From: AP-15 sp963799085
Lineage (GTDB): Bacteria; Pseudomonadota; Alphaproteobacteria; ATCC43930; CGMCC-115725
NCBI GenBank assembly: GCA_963799085.1
Contig: CAWCWA010000017.1
Span: 1 to 64,000, forward strand
Direction of reading: 5' to 3'
DNA: 64,000 bases
Shown here: piece after piece, positions 17,618 through 26,175 of the stretch
How positions within the stretch are numbered: the stretch's first letter is position 1
Layout of the letters: every line of letters starts with the position of its first letter
Program-made: the position numbers and the translations under genes
The notes under the pieces: model-generated
Told to the model about the DNA's origin: nothing
Database searches by the model: none
What the model saw: only the letters and a program-made list of their open reading frames with translations

Positions 17618-19678
17618 ATGCTGAGCAAATGGTCGGATGCGGCGGCGGAACAACTGGTCACGGATTACGCCGGGCGGGGCGTCGGTCGCGATCTGGCGTT
17701 GCGCGTCTATACCTCGCGTCTCCTCGGCCGCGATCCGAAGCTGGTGCTGCACGGCGGTGGAAACACCTCGGTCAAGACCATGGTCACGGACCTCCTCGGC
17801 GAGGAGGTCGAGGTGCTGTGCGTCAAGGGCAGCGGCTGGGACATGGCCGAGATCGAGCCCGCCGGGCTGCCCGCCGTGCGTCTGGCGCCGCTGCGCAAAT
17901 TGCGCCAGCGAGAGGTGTTGTCAGACGAGGACATGGTGCAGGTGCAGCGCGCCAACTTGATCGATCCCGGCGCGCCCAACCCGTCGGTCGAAACACTGCT
18001 GCATGCGTTTCTGCCGCACAAATACGTCGACCACACGCACTCGACCGCGGTGCTGAGCCTCGCCGACCAGCCGGACGCGGCGGAGCGCTGCGCCGACCTT
18101 TATGGCGCGCGCCTTGGCCTGGTCCCCTATATCATGCCCGGGTTCCAGCTAGCCAAGAGGGCCGCGGAGGTGTTTGAGGCCGATCCTGCCGTCGAGGGGC
18201 TGGTGCTGCTGAAGCACGGCATTTTCACGTTTGGCGCCAGCGCGCGAGAAGCCTACGAGCGCATGACCGAGGCGGTCTCACTGGCCGAGGAACGCCTGGC
18301 CCGGCGCAACACGGTCGTATTCCACGGCGCAGCACTACCGCCCTCGATCGCTCCGGTCAGCGAGACGGCGCCGATCCTGCGCGGCGCCTGCGCCATCGCC
18401 TCGCCCGCGAGGGCAGGGGCCTATCAGCGCTTCATCCTGGAATTCCGCACCGGCCCGGCAATCCTCGACTACGTCAACGGCGCCGATCTGCGGCGCTACG
18501 GCCAGGCCGGCGTTGTCACCCCTGATCACACGCTGCGCACCAAGAATTATCCGCTGATCGTGCCGCCGCCCGAGCCCGGCCGGCTCGACGAGTTCAAGGC
18601 GGCGGTGCGCGCGGCGGTCGACCGCTATGTCGCCGACTACCACGCCTATTTCGCGCGGCACAACGCGCGCCAATCGGTCCCGAAGCGCGAACTCGATCCG
18701 ATGCCGCGGGTGATCCTCGTGCCGGGGCTCGGCCTGTTCGGGCTCGGCGGCAGCGCCAGGGATGCGCGCATCGCCGCCGACCTCGCCGAGAACACGGTCG
18801 AAACCGTGACCGATGCCGAGGCGATCGGCCGGTTCGCGCCGGTCGGCGAGGCTGATCTCTTCGACATCGAATACTGGTCGCTCGAACAGGCAAAGCTGGG
18901 CCAGGCGACCGCCAAACCGCTCGCCGGCCAGGTCGCGGTCATAACGGGCGGGGCCGGCACGATCGGGTTGGCGACAGCGCGGGCGATGGCTCGTGAAGGT
19001 GCTGAGGTGGCGATCCTCGACCGCGACGCCGAGGCCGTCGCGGCGGCGGCGACAGCGCTGGGGAGTGCTGCGCAGGCCCTCGTTTGCGACGTGACCGACC
19101 GGACCTCGGTCCGCGTCGCCTTCGACCTCGTCGCCGAGCGGTTCGGCGGCCTCGACATCGTCGTCTCGAATGCCGGGGCGGCCTGGCAGGGCAGAATCGG
19201 CGAGGTCGAGGATTCGGTCTTGCGGCAGAGTTTTGAGCTCAATTTTTTCGCGCATCAGACGGTGGCGCAAAATGCGGTGCGCGTCATGTTGGCGCAGGGG
19301 ACGGGCGGCGTCCTGTTGTTCAACGTGTCGAAACAGGCGGTCAACCCCGGCCCCGATTTCGGCCCCTACGGTCTGCCCAAGGCGGCGACATTGGCGCTGA
19401 TGCGGCAATATGCGCTCGACTACGGCGTCGAGGGCATCCGCGCCGACGCCGTCAACGCCGACCGCATCCGAGGCGGCCTGCTGACGCCGGAAATGATCGC
19501 GGCCCGCGCCAAGGCCCGCGGCGTCAGCGAGGGGGATTACATGGCTGGCAACCTCCTCGGCCGCGAGGTCACTGCCGAGGACGTAGCGCAGGCGTTCGTG
19601 CACCAGGCATTGGCGCTGAAGACTACGGCCGACGTGACCACGGTCGACGGCGGCAACATCGCCGCGGCGCTGCGCTGA
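17618..19678 (+). CDS. Bifunctional class II aldolase / short-chain dehydrogenase (RhaD-like fusion)
   Basis: 686-residue fusion. Residues 1 to about 400 are a class II aldolase/adducin domain (VLHGGGNTSVKTMV, HTHSTAVLSLADQPDAA with metal-binding His, LLKHGIFTFGASAREAYERM). Residues of about 430-686 are an SDR domain (AVITGGAGTIGLATARAMA, catalytic YGLPKAATLALM). Such fusions act in rhamnose or other deoxysugar catabolism: the SDR half oxidises the sugar or lactaldehyde and the aldolase half cleaves a sugar phosphate. No kinase or isomerase partner is adjacent, so the substrate is inferred only. Intact, full length. Confidence 0.88.
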   Translation: MLSKWSDAAAEQLVTDYAGRGVGRDLALRVYTSRLLGRDPKLVLHGGGNTSVKTMVTDLLGEEVEVLCVKGSGWDMAEIEPAGLPAVRLAPLRKLRQREVLSDEDMVQVQRANLIDPGAPNPSVETLLHAFLPHKYVDHTHSTAVLSLADQPDAAERCADLYGARLGLVPYIMPGFQLAKRAAEVFEADPAVEGLVLLKHGIFTFGASAREAYERMTEAVSLAEERLARRNTVVFHGAALPPSIAPVSETAPILRGACAIASPARAGAYQRFILEFRTGPAILDYVNGADLRRYGQAGVVTPDHTLRTKNYPLIVPPPEPGRLDEFKAAVRAAVDRYVADYHAYFARHNARQSVPKRELDPMPRVILVPGLGLFGLGGSARDARIAADLAENTVETVTDAEAIGRFAPVGEADLFDIEYWSLEQAKLGQATAKPLAGQVAVITGGAGTIGLATARAMAREGAEVAILDRDAEAVAAAATALGSAAQALVCDVTDRTSVRVAFDLVAERFGGLDIVVSNAGAAWQGRIGEVEDSVLRQSFELNFFAHQTVAQNAVRVMLAQGTGGVLLFNVSKQAVNPGPDFGPYGLPKAATLALMRQYALDYGVEGIRADAVNADRIRGGLLTPEMIAARAKARGVSEGDYMAGNLLGREVTAEDVAQAFVHQALALKTTADVTTVDGGNIAAALR

Positions 19679-19714
19679 GGGAATGTGATTGGCGTCTCGG
19701 TAGAAAGCGGACCT

Positions 19715-20911
19715 TTACACGTCGGCGGCGAGGCGGCGGGTGACGGTCATATCCGCAGCCCTGCCTGGCACATCAGAGGGCAGGACCGCCTCGCCGAAGA
19801 ACTCGAGATCTGGCGCGAAGTCGAAGAACGCGACCTGTATCCCATCGCAGCCCGCTCGCTTGAGCCCGACCAGCTTAACAACGACGTGTTCGGGGCTGCC
19901 GATGATCTGGATGTTGCCGCCCAGCGCCCGGTGCTTGTCGCCATGAGCCTTCCAGGCGACCGCGTCGCCGCTGCGCTGATGCGCGACGAAGCCTTCGACG
20001 GCGCCTCGGTCGGCCGCATCGAGGATCGCCCTGTGGTATTGCTGCGCCTCGCGGTCGGTCTCACGGCACACGATCATCGGGTTGATGATCGTGCGCAACT
20101 CCCGGCGGCACTCGGCCCCGGCGGCTTTTATGACGGCATTGTGCGCGGGGAGAGCGGCAAGCGCGGCGTCGATCTCGTGCCCGGCGGGGCTGGTGATGAA
20201 GACGAGGTCGGAATGCGCCGCGGCGTAGCTGATGCCGGCCGGGGAGCCTGTCGCATTGACCAGAATCGGACGCCCGTACCACGGCTTCGGCGTAACGAAG
20301 GCCTTCTCGAGGGACCAGAACTTGCCCCGCAGGGTCAGGTCCTCGGTCTCGCTCCACAGCCGGGTAAGGATGTCGGCGAACTCTCCAGCCATCTCGTAAC
20401 GGCGATCGTGCTCGATCTGCTCCCCGCCGAACATGCGTGCCTCGCTCGGCGCATAGCCGGTGACGACGTTGATCCCCCAGCGTCTGCCGGCGATGTGGTC
20501 GATCGTCGCCCCAAATTTTGCGAGGTGGAGAGGATGCCACGGGCCGAACAGCACGTGGACGGTCGAGATCAACATGATGCGGTCGGTAATCGCGCTGAGA
20601 GCGACTACCGTGGTGAAGGGATCGAGCGAGTCCTCGCGGTATTTTGAAACGCCGCCATAGCCTCCCTTGCTCGTCCACTGGGCGAGACCGAAGACGAGGT
20701 CAAATCCCAGCTGTTCGGCTCGGTTGGTCAGGGCGGCGTTGTAGTCGAACCTCCAATCCGTCGTGCGCGGCAGCAGCGATGCCGACCAGCCGCCGCTCTG
20801 CACCGGCAGGAAGAGCCCGAGAATAAGCGGCTGGCGAAGAACGCGAGAAAGCGGGCTATCGGGAAACTCGGCAGGCGAGGAAGCCGTACGATTGCCAGGA
20901 CCACGAGACAT
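19715..20911 (-). CDS. LLM-class flavin-dependent monooxygenase (SsuD/SfnG/RutA-like)
   Basis: Bacterial-luciferase-fold oxygenase using reduced FMN. Seen: LILGLFLPVQSGGWSASLLP, a TIM-barrel core (ALSAITDRIMLISTVHVLF, WGINVVTGYAPSEARMFGGE) and SPEHVVVKLVGLKRAGCDGI near the end. 398 residues, intact. It closes a minus-strand block with SMP-30, TauD and CDO-like cupin genes, so an organosulfur substrate (sulfonate or sulfone) is plausible but inferred. A 45-bp gap to the SMP-30 gene supports co-transcription. Confidence 0.85.
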   Translation of the reverse strand: MSRGPGNRTASSPAEFPDSPLSRVLRQPLILGLFLPVQSGGWSASLLPRTTDWRFDYNAALTNRAEQLGFDLVFGLAQWTSKGGYGGVSKYREDSLDPFTTVVALSAITDRIMLISTVHVLFGPWHPLHLAKFGATIDHIAGRRWGINVVTGYAPSEARMFGGEQIEHDRRYEMAGEFADILTRLWSETEDLTLRGKFWSLEKAFVTPKPWYGRPILVNATGSPAGISYAAAHSDLVFITSPAGHEIDAALAALPAHNAVIKAAGAECRRELRTIINPMIVCRETDREAQQYHRAILDAADRGAVEGFVAHQRSGDAVAWKAHGDKHRALGGNIQIIGSPEHVVVKLVGLKRAGCDGIQVAFFDFAPDLEFFGEAVLPSDVPGRAADMTVTRRLAADV

Positions 20912-20956
20912 CTCTTAAGGGTCCTCCGCTACTCCGGGTTTCGGCAGCGGTCTCGC

Positions 20957-21880
20957 CTACCGGCAATTACCCGCCCGCGGCCCCCTCAATTTGTACCAGG
21001 GATGCGGATTTCCCGGCGCCTTGACCCGCAGCGTGTAAACCGAGGTGTGCGCGCAACAGAAAAGCGTCCGCAGGTCCGGCCCGCCGAAGGTAAAATTGAC
21101 CGCTTGCTCCGGCCACTTGATAATACCGATGCGTTTGCCGTCGGGCGTCATCACCCAGATGCCGCCCGGTCCGGTGCAATACACACGGCCGATGCTGTCG
21201 ACCTTCAAGCCGTCAGGTATGCCCGGCTCCGAACCTTCATTCATGTCGGTAAAGATGCTGCGTCCGATCATGTTGCCGGCGGCATCGAGCCGGATCGCGT
21301 GGATGTATTGCGACGAGCGGGTGTTCGCCACGTACATCGTGCGCTCGTCCGGCGACAGCGCGAGCCCGTTCGGGTATTCGCAATGCGCCAGCACGCTCAG
21401 GCCGCCGTCCGGCGCCAGACGATAAACGCGGGCGCCATCCCAGAGATTGTTGTCGCCTTCGGGGCCCGGGATCTCGCGCTCGCCGAAGGGTCGGCGCTTC
21501 TCCGGATCAGTGAAGTAGAGACAGCCATTCGAGTGACAAATCACATCGTTGGGACGGTTGAAACGCCCGCCATGGTAATTGTCCACCAGGGTTTCGACCT
21601 TGCCGTCCTCGCCCATCCGGGTGAGCTGCCGGTCGTCCCCCTCGCACACGACAAGGCGGCCTTGCAAGTCGAAGGCCGTGCCGTTGCCGCCGATGGTGTT
21701 CCGCACGAGTTCCGGCTTTTTCCCCGGTGTCAGGCGAAACAGCCTGTTCCGGCGAAGATCGACGAAATACCAATAGCCGTCCGGATGCCATGTTGGGCCT
21801 TCGGTAAAAAGGAACCCAGTGGCGAGGCGCTCGGCTTCGGTTGTTTCAAGCACTTCAGGGAAATAATTGGCCGCGGGCAT
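20957..21880 (-). CDS. SMP-30/gluconolactonase-family lactonase
   Basis: Six-bladed beta-propeller lactone hydrolase. Family landmarks: FLFTEGPTWHPDGYWYFVD (metal-binding Glu), NGTAFDLQGRLVVCEGDDRQ, GGRFNRPNDVICHSNGCLYF (the conserved RPND) and YPNGLALSPDERTMYVANTR. 307 residues, full length, no signal peptide. Likely in one operon with the LLM oxygenase downstream and the TauD-type gene upstream (83 bp). Confidence 0.88.
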   Translation of the reverse strand: MPAANYFPEVLETTEAERLATGFLFTEGPTWHPDGYWYFVDLRRNRLFRLTPGKKPELVRNTIGGNGTAFDLQGRLVVCEGDDRQLTRMGEDGKVETLVDNYHGGRFNRPNDVICHSNGCLYFTDPEKRRPFGEREIPGPEGDNNLWDGARVYRLAPDGGLSVLAHCEYPNGLALSPDERTMYVANTRSSQYIHAIRLDAAGNMIGRSIFTDMNEGSEPGIPDGLKVDSIGRVYCTGPGGIWVMTPDGKRIGIIKWPEQAVNFTFGGPDLRTLFCCAHTSVYTLRVKAPGNPHPWYKLRGPRAGNCR

Positions 21881-21963
21881 GATGCAGTCCTCGCGTTGCC
21901 CCTGGGAGGGTAAGATTCAAGATAGTGGTATACGCCGTGCGCTCGGGGTTGAAGAGCCTGAGA

Positions 21964-22938
21964 CTACTCCGCCGCCATCATTTGCAACTCCTCCGCGGCG
22001 GACAGGACCGGCAGGCCGTCGATAGACCGGGAGGGCTTGCCGTCGACGCCGACGAGCGGCTTGCCGACCAGCGTGATCCGATAGAGCTGGCGATCGAACT
22101 CCGATTCAAAGATGTCTCGCGGCGCGAGGTGCGCGGTCGAGCGATTGTCCCAGAAGGCGATGTCGCCCTCGTTCCACTTGAAGCGCACCGTGTATTCGGG
22201 GCGCGTCACATGTTCCCATAACATCTCGAGGATCTTGTGACTTTCCCGAGGCGTCAGCCCGACCACCGACTTCAGGAAGGACGGGCTGACGAACAGGACC
22301 CGCTCGCCGGTCTCGGCATGAACGGTCACCAGCGGGTGTTCGCTCTCCAATCCACGCCGCTTGACCCGCTCGTTATACTCGCTGCCCGGTTTGACGGTTT
22401 CGCGTGGCGCAAACTTGTGGATGCCGCGCAGCCCGTCGACGAAACCGCGCATCGTCGGCGACAGGCCCGCGTAGGCGGCGGCAAGGTTGGTCCACAGCGT
22501 GTCGCCGCCGTAAGGCGGTATCGTCACGCCGCGCAGGATCGACGCCATGGGCGGGTTCACCGCCGCGGTGATGTCGGCATGCCAGCCCGACCACGGCGTC
22601 ACCATCATCGCCGTGCGGTTTTCGTTGGCGGTGCGGTTCTTCGCCACCGAATAGATTTCGGGATGGCCCTCGACATGGCCGAACACGGCATGCCCGATGG
22701 TCGGCTCGCCAAACTGACGCGCCATGGCCACGTGCTGCGCGTGATCGAGATCTTGCCCTCGAAAGAAAACCACCTTCCACTTCAGGAAGGCATCCCGCAC
22801 CTCCTTCAATTGATCCGGCGGCAAGGGCTGGGTGAGGTCCACACCGCTGATTTCCGCACCGATATGCAGGGTGAGGGGCGCGACATCGATGGCTTGCTTC
22901 GGCTTCGCGCCGGCAGTCTGCCGAGGGGATGACACCAT
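21964..22938 (-). CDS. TauD/TfdA-family 2-oxoglutarate-dependent dioxygenase
   Basis: Fe(II)/2-oxoglutarate oxygenase; relatives hydroxylate taurine, alkyl sulfates or phenoxyacetates. The facial triad is visible: WHADITAAVNPPMAS (His-x-Asp) and NRSTAHLAPRDIFES (distal His), with a following Arg (RQLYRITLVG) for 2-oxoglutarate. VDLTQPLPPDQLKEVRDAFL and VVFFRGQDLDHAQHVAMAR are family standard. 324 residues, intact. Its neighbours (LLM oxygenase, CDO-like cupin, TauE permease) favour a sulfur substrate; this is inference. Confidence 0.9.
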   Translation of the reverse strand: MVSSPRQTAGAKPKQAIDVAPLTLHIGAEISGVDLTQPLPPDQLKEVRDAFLKWKVVFFRGQDLDHAQHVAMARQFGEPTIGHAVFGHVEGHPEIYSVAKNRTANENRTAMMVTPWSGWHADITAAVNPPMASILRGVTIPPYGGDTLWTNLAAAYAGLSPTMRGFVDGLRGIHKFAPRETVKPGSEYNERVKRRGLESEHPLVTVHAETGERVLFVSPSFLKSVVGLTPRESHKILEMLWEHVTRPEYTVRFKWNEGDIAFWDNRSTAHLAPRDIFESEFDRQLYRITLVGKPLVGVDGKPSRSIDGLPVLSAAEELQMMAAE

Positions 22939-23104
22939 TTGGCTGTTTCCTCCGCCTGTTATTCGAAAAGACCGCGAACCGCCGCAGATTGACCGTCAAT
23001 GAGAAGCCGCGCTCTCGCGATTTTGCAGGGCCCGCCGCGCCGCCGCAAGGGCAGGCCAGGGATGGCGTCCTCTTCCGCCAACCCTGGCCGGCATGGCGCC
23101 GCGC

Positions 23105-23608
23105 TCAGGCCGCCTTGATGTTCGAGCGTTTGACGTGATCCAGGTTTGCACCCTCGATACGCACCAGCTTGGTGAGGCCATCCCGTTTCGGCGAGTGCAC
23201 CATACCGACATCGTAGAAGTGCGAATCGCCTGGCTGCAGGACGTAGGTCCGTTCTGGCGCGACCAGCGTCGGGTTGTCGCTGTCGCCCGGCTTGACAATG
23301 CGCCAGTCAGTCATTTCGGTATCGCCGACCGCGAGGCCGTAAATCGCCCAGCTTGAACCGTGATCGTGCGGCGTCCCGTGCGCTGGGGTTTCGTAGACAT
23401 GTCCGCAAACACAAAAGCCCAGCTCCGGGTCCTCATACAGCACCTTACGCGGTCGGCACTGATCTGCGGTCAGGTGTTGGGCGACAAATTCCTTGTCCAG
23501 CAGCACCTTCGATACCAGCGCGCACACCGCCTGTTTTCCCGCCGGCCCGGCATCCGCCTTAAGGGCGCGGCGGATATCTGCGCTCAGTTGCTCTAACGTG
23601 TAGGCCAT
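23105..23608 (-). CDS. Cupin protein resembling cysteine dioxygenase
   Basis: A single cupin with possible three-His metal centre: AHGTPHDHGSSWAIYGLAVG and, later, LQPGDSHFYDVGMVHSP. This arrangement fits the thiol dioxygenase/CDO-like group. Start ATG at 23608 (MAYTLEQLSADIRRALKADA) has GGAGGAAC 3-9 bases upstream; an upstream in-frame ATG at 23659 is less likely. 167 residues. It heads the minus-strand block with TauD, SMP-30 and LLM genes, 166 bp before tauD. The substrate is unknown. Confidence 0.75.
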   Translation of the reverse strand: MAYTLEQLSADIRRALKADAGPAGKQAVCALVSKVLLDKEFVAQHLTADQCRPRKVLYEDPELGFCVCGHVYETPAHGTPHDHGSSWAIYGLAVGDTEMTDWRIVKPGDSDNPTLVAPERTYVLQPGDSHFYDVGMVHSPKRDGLTKLVRIEGANLDHVKRSNIKAA

Positions 23609-23812
23609 TTGTTCCTCCTCTACTTTCCTGTGTCGCGAGCAGGATTCTATCCCATGCATGGGAGCCGGGAAACAGGCCAGCGAGACGGCCTTGTTCTGGT
23701 CATCATTTAGGATACAGGCGGCGCCATCGCCTGCCCGGCCCCGGGCCGAGTGACGTTGACAGGCGGTTGTAGGCGCACGTCCAGGACGACAAAAAGGTCC
23801 CGAGTAAGCAAG

Positions 23813-24559
23813 CTATTTCAGGAGCAGCGCGACGCCGCTGAGCAAAACAAGACCGCCCACGAGTGAACGAAACGCCGGGGGGTTAAGTCTTGGCGCCAGC
23901 CAATCTCCCAACCAGGAGCCGACAAACACCAAGGGCAGTCCGACGGCCAGCAGCATGATGGTTGCGCCCCCATAAAACCCATAGCTGGCATATCCGGCCA
24001 AACGCACGGCGCCGCCAATCAGCACCACGGCGCTCATGGTTACGCGAAAGACGTCTCTCTCCACCCGTAAAATATTGAAATAAACGACATAGATCGGCCC
24101 GGCTCCGCTTCCGAACAAGGCGCTGACGAGGCCTGCGACGATTCCCGCGCCTGCGGCCAAAACGCCGTGACGACGCGCCGGCAACACCGAGGAAGCGTTG
24201 GCCGGCCATAAAGCATGAATGGAATAAACAATCAAAAATGCGCCCAAGCTACGCCGCAGGGCATTTTCATCCAGCAGATTTATGAAGTAAAACCCCAATC
24301 CAATGCCGATTATTGTGTAGGACACGATTACGACGAATTGCCGCCACGCGATTTGCCGCCAGTCCCGGCCTACGTGTCGCATGGATGTGAACGTGGTCAG
24401 AGCAGTTGCCACCGACACAGCGGTTGATACCGGCAGGACGAAGGCGAGCATCGGCACGGCGATCAATCCCGCACCGAATCCTGCCGCGCTGCGAACCGCA
24501 AACGCCCCAATCAGCACCAGCACGTAGAAACCAAGGCCGAGAAACGATAAGGATGACAT
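23813..24559 (-). CDS. TauE/SafE (TSUP) family membrane permease
   Basis: About seven hydrophobic segments (LGLGFYVLVLIGAFAVRSAA, LIAVPMLAFVLPVSTAVSVA, IGIGLGFYFINLL, GVLAAGAGIVAGLVSALFGS, LVGGLVLLSGVALLL) and the family loop LFGSGAGPIYVVYF. Members export sulfite, sulfoacetate or related anions. 248 residues, intact. Next to TauD, LLM and CDO-like genes, a sulfite exporter role is a reasonable inference. Confidence 0.85.
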   Translation of the reverse strand: MSSLSFLGLGFYVLVLIGAFAVRSAAGFGAGLIAVPMLAFVLPVSTAVSVATALTTFTSMRHVGRDWRQIAWRQFVVIVSYTIIGIGLGFYFINLLDENALRRSLGAFLIVYSIHALWPANASSVLPARRHGVLAAGAGIVAGLVSALFGSGAGPIYVVYFNILRVERDVFRVTMSAVVLIGGAVRLAGYASYGFYGGATIMLLAVGLPLVFVGSWLGDWLAPRLNPPAFRSLVGGLVLLSGVALLLK

Positions 24560-24746
24560 TCTCCGAATTTCCCGACCCTTTGAACGTGATGTTCCGTCTC
24601 GCGGAGGCAGGCCGCAATGAAAATTGACCGCGATCCTCTGCGGCTATCCGCATCAGCGGAATGGGATCGACCGCGGACGGAAGCAGGGTCCCGCCGCCCG
24701 GATGATCAACTCGGGGGCTTGACGCCGGTCGGCCCATTACGGACGC

Positions 24747-25121
24747 TCAATTCTTCGTGTGAAATGTGTATTGGCAGCTTGGGGAGTGGATGGTGGCGGT
24801 GACATCATTGTATCGGATCTGCCCGGTCATGCTGACCAGCCCCTTAGGCACGCGGCGAGACGCCTTGAACCTGCCGTTTGCATCCACTATTCCGTTGAGC
24901 GTCGTGTCGAACCGGGGGACATATTTGAACTGGACTTGGCCTCCTGAGACAATTAGCGGATAAACCGCGCCCAAAGGCGGCTCGGTGCAGTCACCACTGA
25001 TGATTTTCTTCAGCGTCAGCGTGCGCGTGTATTGGCCGTCGAACGCGGTCGATCCCTGCGCCCACGCGGCGTTGCCAATCGCCGCGCCGAAGAGGAGGCT
25101 CAGACACAGCCGTTGCGGCAT
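24747..25121 (-). CDS. Small secreted protein of unknown function
   Basis: Start ATG at 25121 gives a clear signal peptide (MPQRLCLSLLFGAAIGNAAW, then AQG). The mature part of about 105 residues (FDGQYTRTLTLKKIISGDC, GGQVQFKYVPRFDTTLNGIV, CQYTFHTKN) has a repetitive beta-strand look and two cysteines. A longer in-frame start at 25247 would hide the signal peptide. I recognise no named domain. Confidence 0.65.
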   Translation of the reverse strand: MPQRLCLSLLFGAAIGNAAWAQGSTAFDGQYTRTLTLKKIISGDCTEPPLGAVYPLIVSGGQVQFKYVPRFDTTLNGIVDANGRFKASRRVPKGLVSMTGQIRYNDVTATIHSPSCQYTFHTKN

Positions 25122-25310
25122 CGGGCTGCTCCCAGTCCGGGCTTCGCCTGCTCGTCGCCAACGGCGCAGCCTGGCGGGCGCCGGCAATCGTCTTCGGGGG
25201 TCAATGAAAATACTTCCGCTGTCGATAACAAAGGTTTGGTCGGCCATTTGACCCCCGGCCTTTCTGCGGCGGTGACGACGGTGGCTTTCGGCCTGAAGGA
25301 TACCGCTGCC

Positions 25311-26093
25311 TTATTGGGCGGCGGCGGACAGCGGCTGTTGCGTGGCGCTCGCCGGACGGTTGGCCCTGAGGAAGGCGCGCACGTGGCGCAATGTCAGCTG
25401 GATCTGCTCCGGGTTCGCCTTCCACGGATAGAGGCTGACCTGTGCATTGGGCGCCAGATGCGCGCTCTCCAACGCCACCGCATAGGGGTGTGCGGCCACG
25501 TCGTCGGGCAGGACGAGGATGGGTGTCTTGCACTGGCGCACGAAGTCGCGTGTGACCGTGAACACGAAATCGGCGTTCTTGCGGTACATGTTCTCGAGGA
25601 ACGCGCCCGCCTGCTGCATCGTGATGTCGGAGCGGCGTTCGACGAGCGCCGGCGCCCAGCCCTTGATGTTGTTCTGGTAGAACAGGTCCGGCATCGTCGG
25701 GCGGAAGCCGGAAGGCTGCGCCAAGACGGCGGCGACGACCCGGTCGGAGGCGCACTTCAACAGATTCCAGATGAACGGGCCGCCGATGCAGAAACCCAGC
25801 ACCATGAACTCGCGGATGCCGAGGTGGTCCATCAGGCCGATATGGTCGTCGGTATAGGCGTCCCAGGGCCGGTCGATTTCGAGCGGACCCGAGGATTGGC
25901 CGCCATTGGCGTTGCGCAGATCGGCGGCGATGACGCGGTACTCGCCCTTGAATTCGTCGAGCGGGTTGAAAGGATGGGTCTTCAGGCCCTCGACCGTCGA
26001 ATTGAGCCCGCCGCCGGGGATGACCAGTAGCGGAAAGCCGGAGCCGACCTCTTGGTAATGAATGCGGACGTCGCCCTTTTGATAAAACGGCAT
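25311..26093 (-). CDS. Alpha/beta hydrolase with a cysteine at the nucleophile position
   Basis: Classical fold: HYQEVGSGFPLLVIPGGG (oxyanion loop), nucleophile elbow VLGFCIGGPFIWNLL (G-F-C-I-G) and TPILVLPDDVAAHPYAVALE (acid/His region). Cys instead of Ser at the elbow recalls dienelactone-hydrolase-like enzymes. Start ATG 26093 (MPFYQKGDVRIHYQ) is preceded by a purine-rich GGAAGGAG stretch. 260 residues, intact. Divergent from the GMC oxidoreductase gene 82 bp away. Confidence 0.8.
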   Translation of the reverse strand: MPFYQKGDVRIHYQEVGSGFPLLVIPGGGLNSTVEGLKTHPFNPLDEFKGEYRVIAADLRNANGGQSSGPLEIDRPWDAYTDDHIGLMDHLGIREFMVLGFCIGGPFIWNLLKCASDRVVAAVLAQPSGFRPTMPDLFYQNNIKGWAPALVERRSDITMQQAGAFLENMYRKNADFVFTVTRDFVRQCKTPILVLPDDVAAHPYAVALESAHLAPNAQVSLYPWKANPEQIQLTLRHVRAFLRANRPASATQQPLSAAAQ

Positions 26094-26175
26094 GGCGGTT
26101 TCTCCTTCCTCTGTGTGGCCGCGCATACGATGCGCTAGACTATACGCCGGAGACAAGGGCCGGGGAGGGCGCAAC

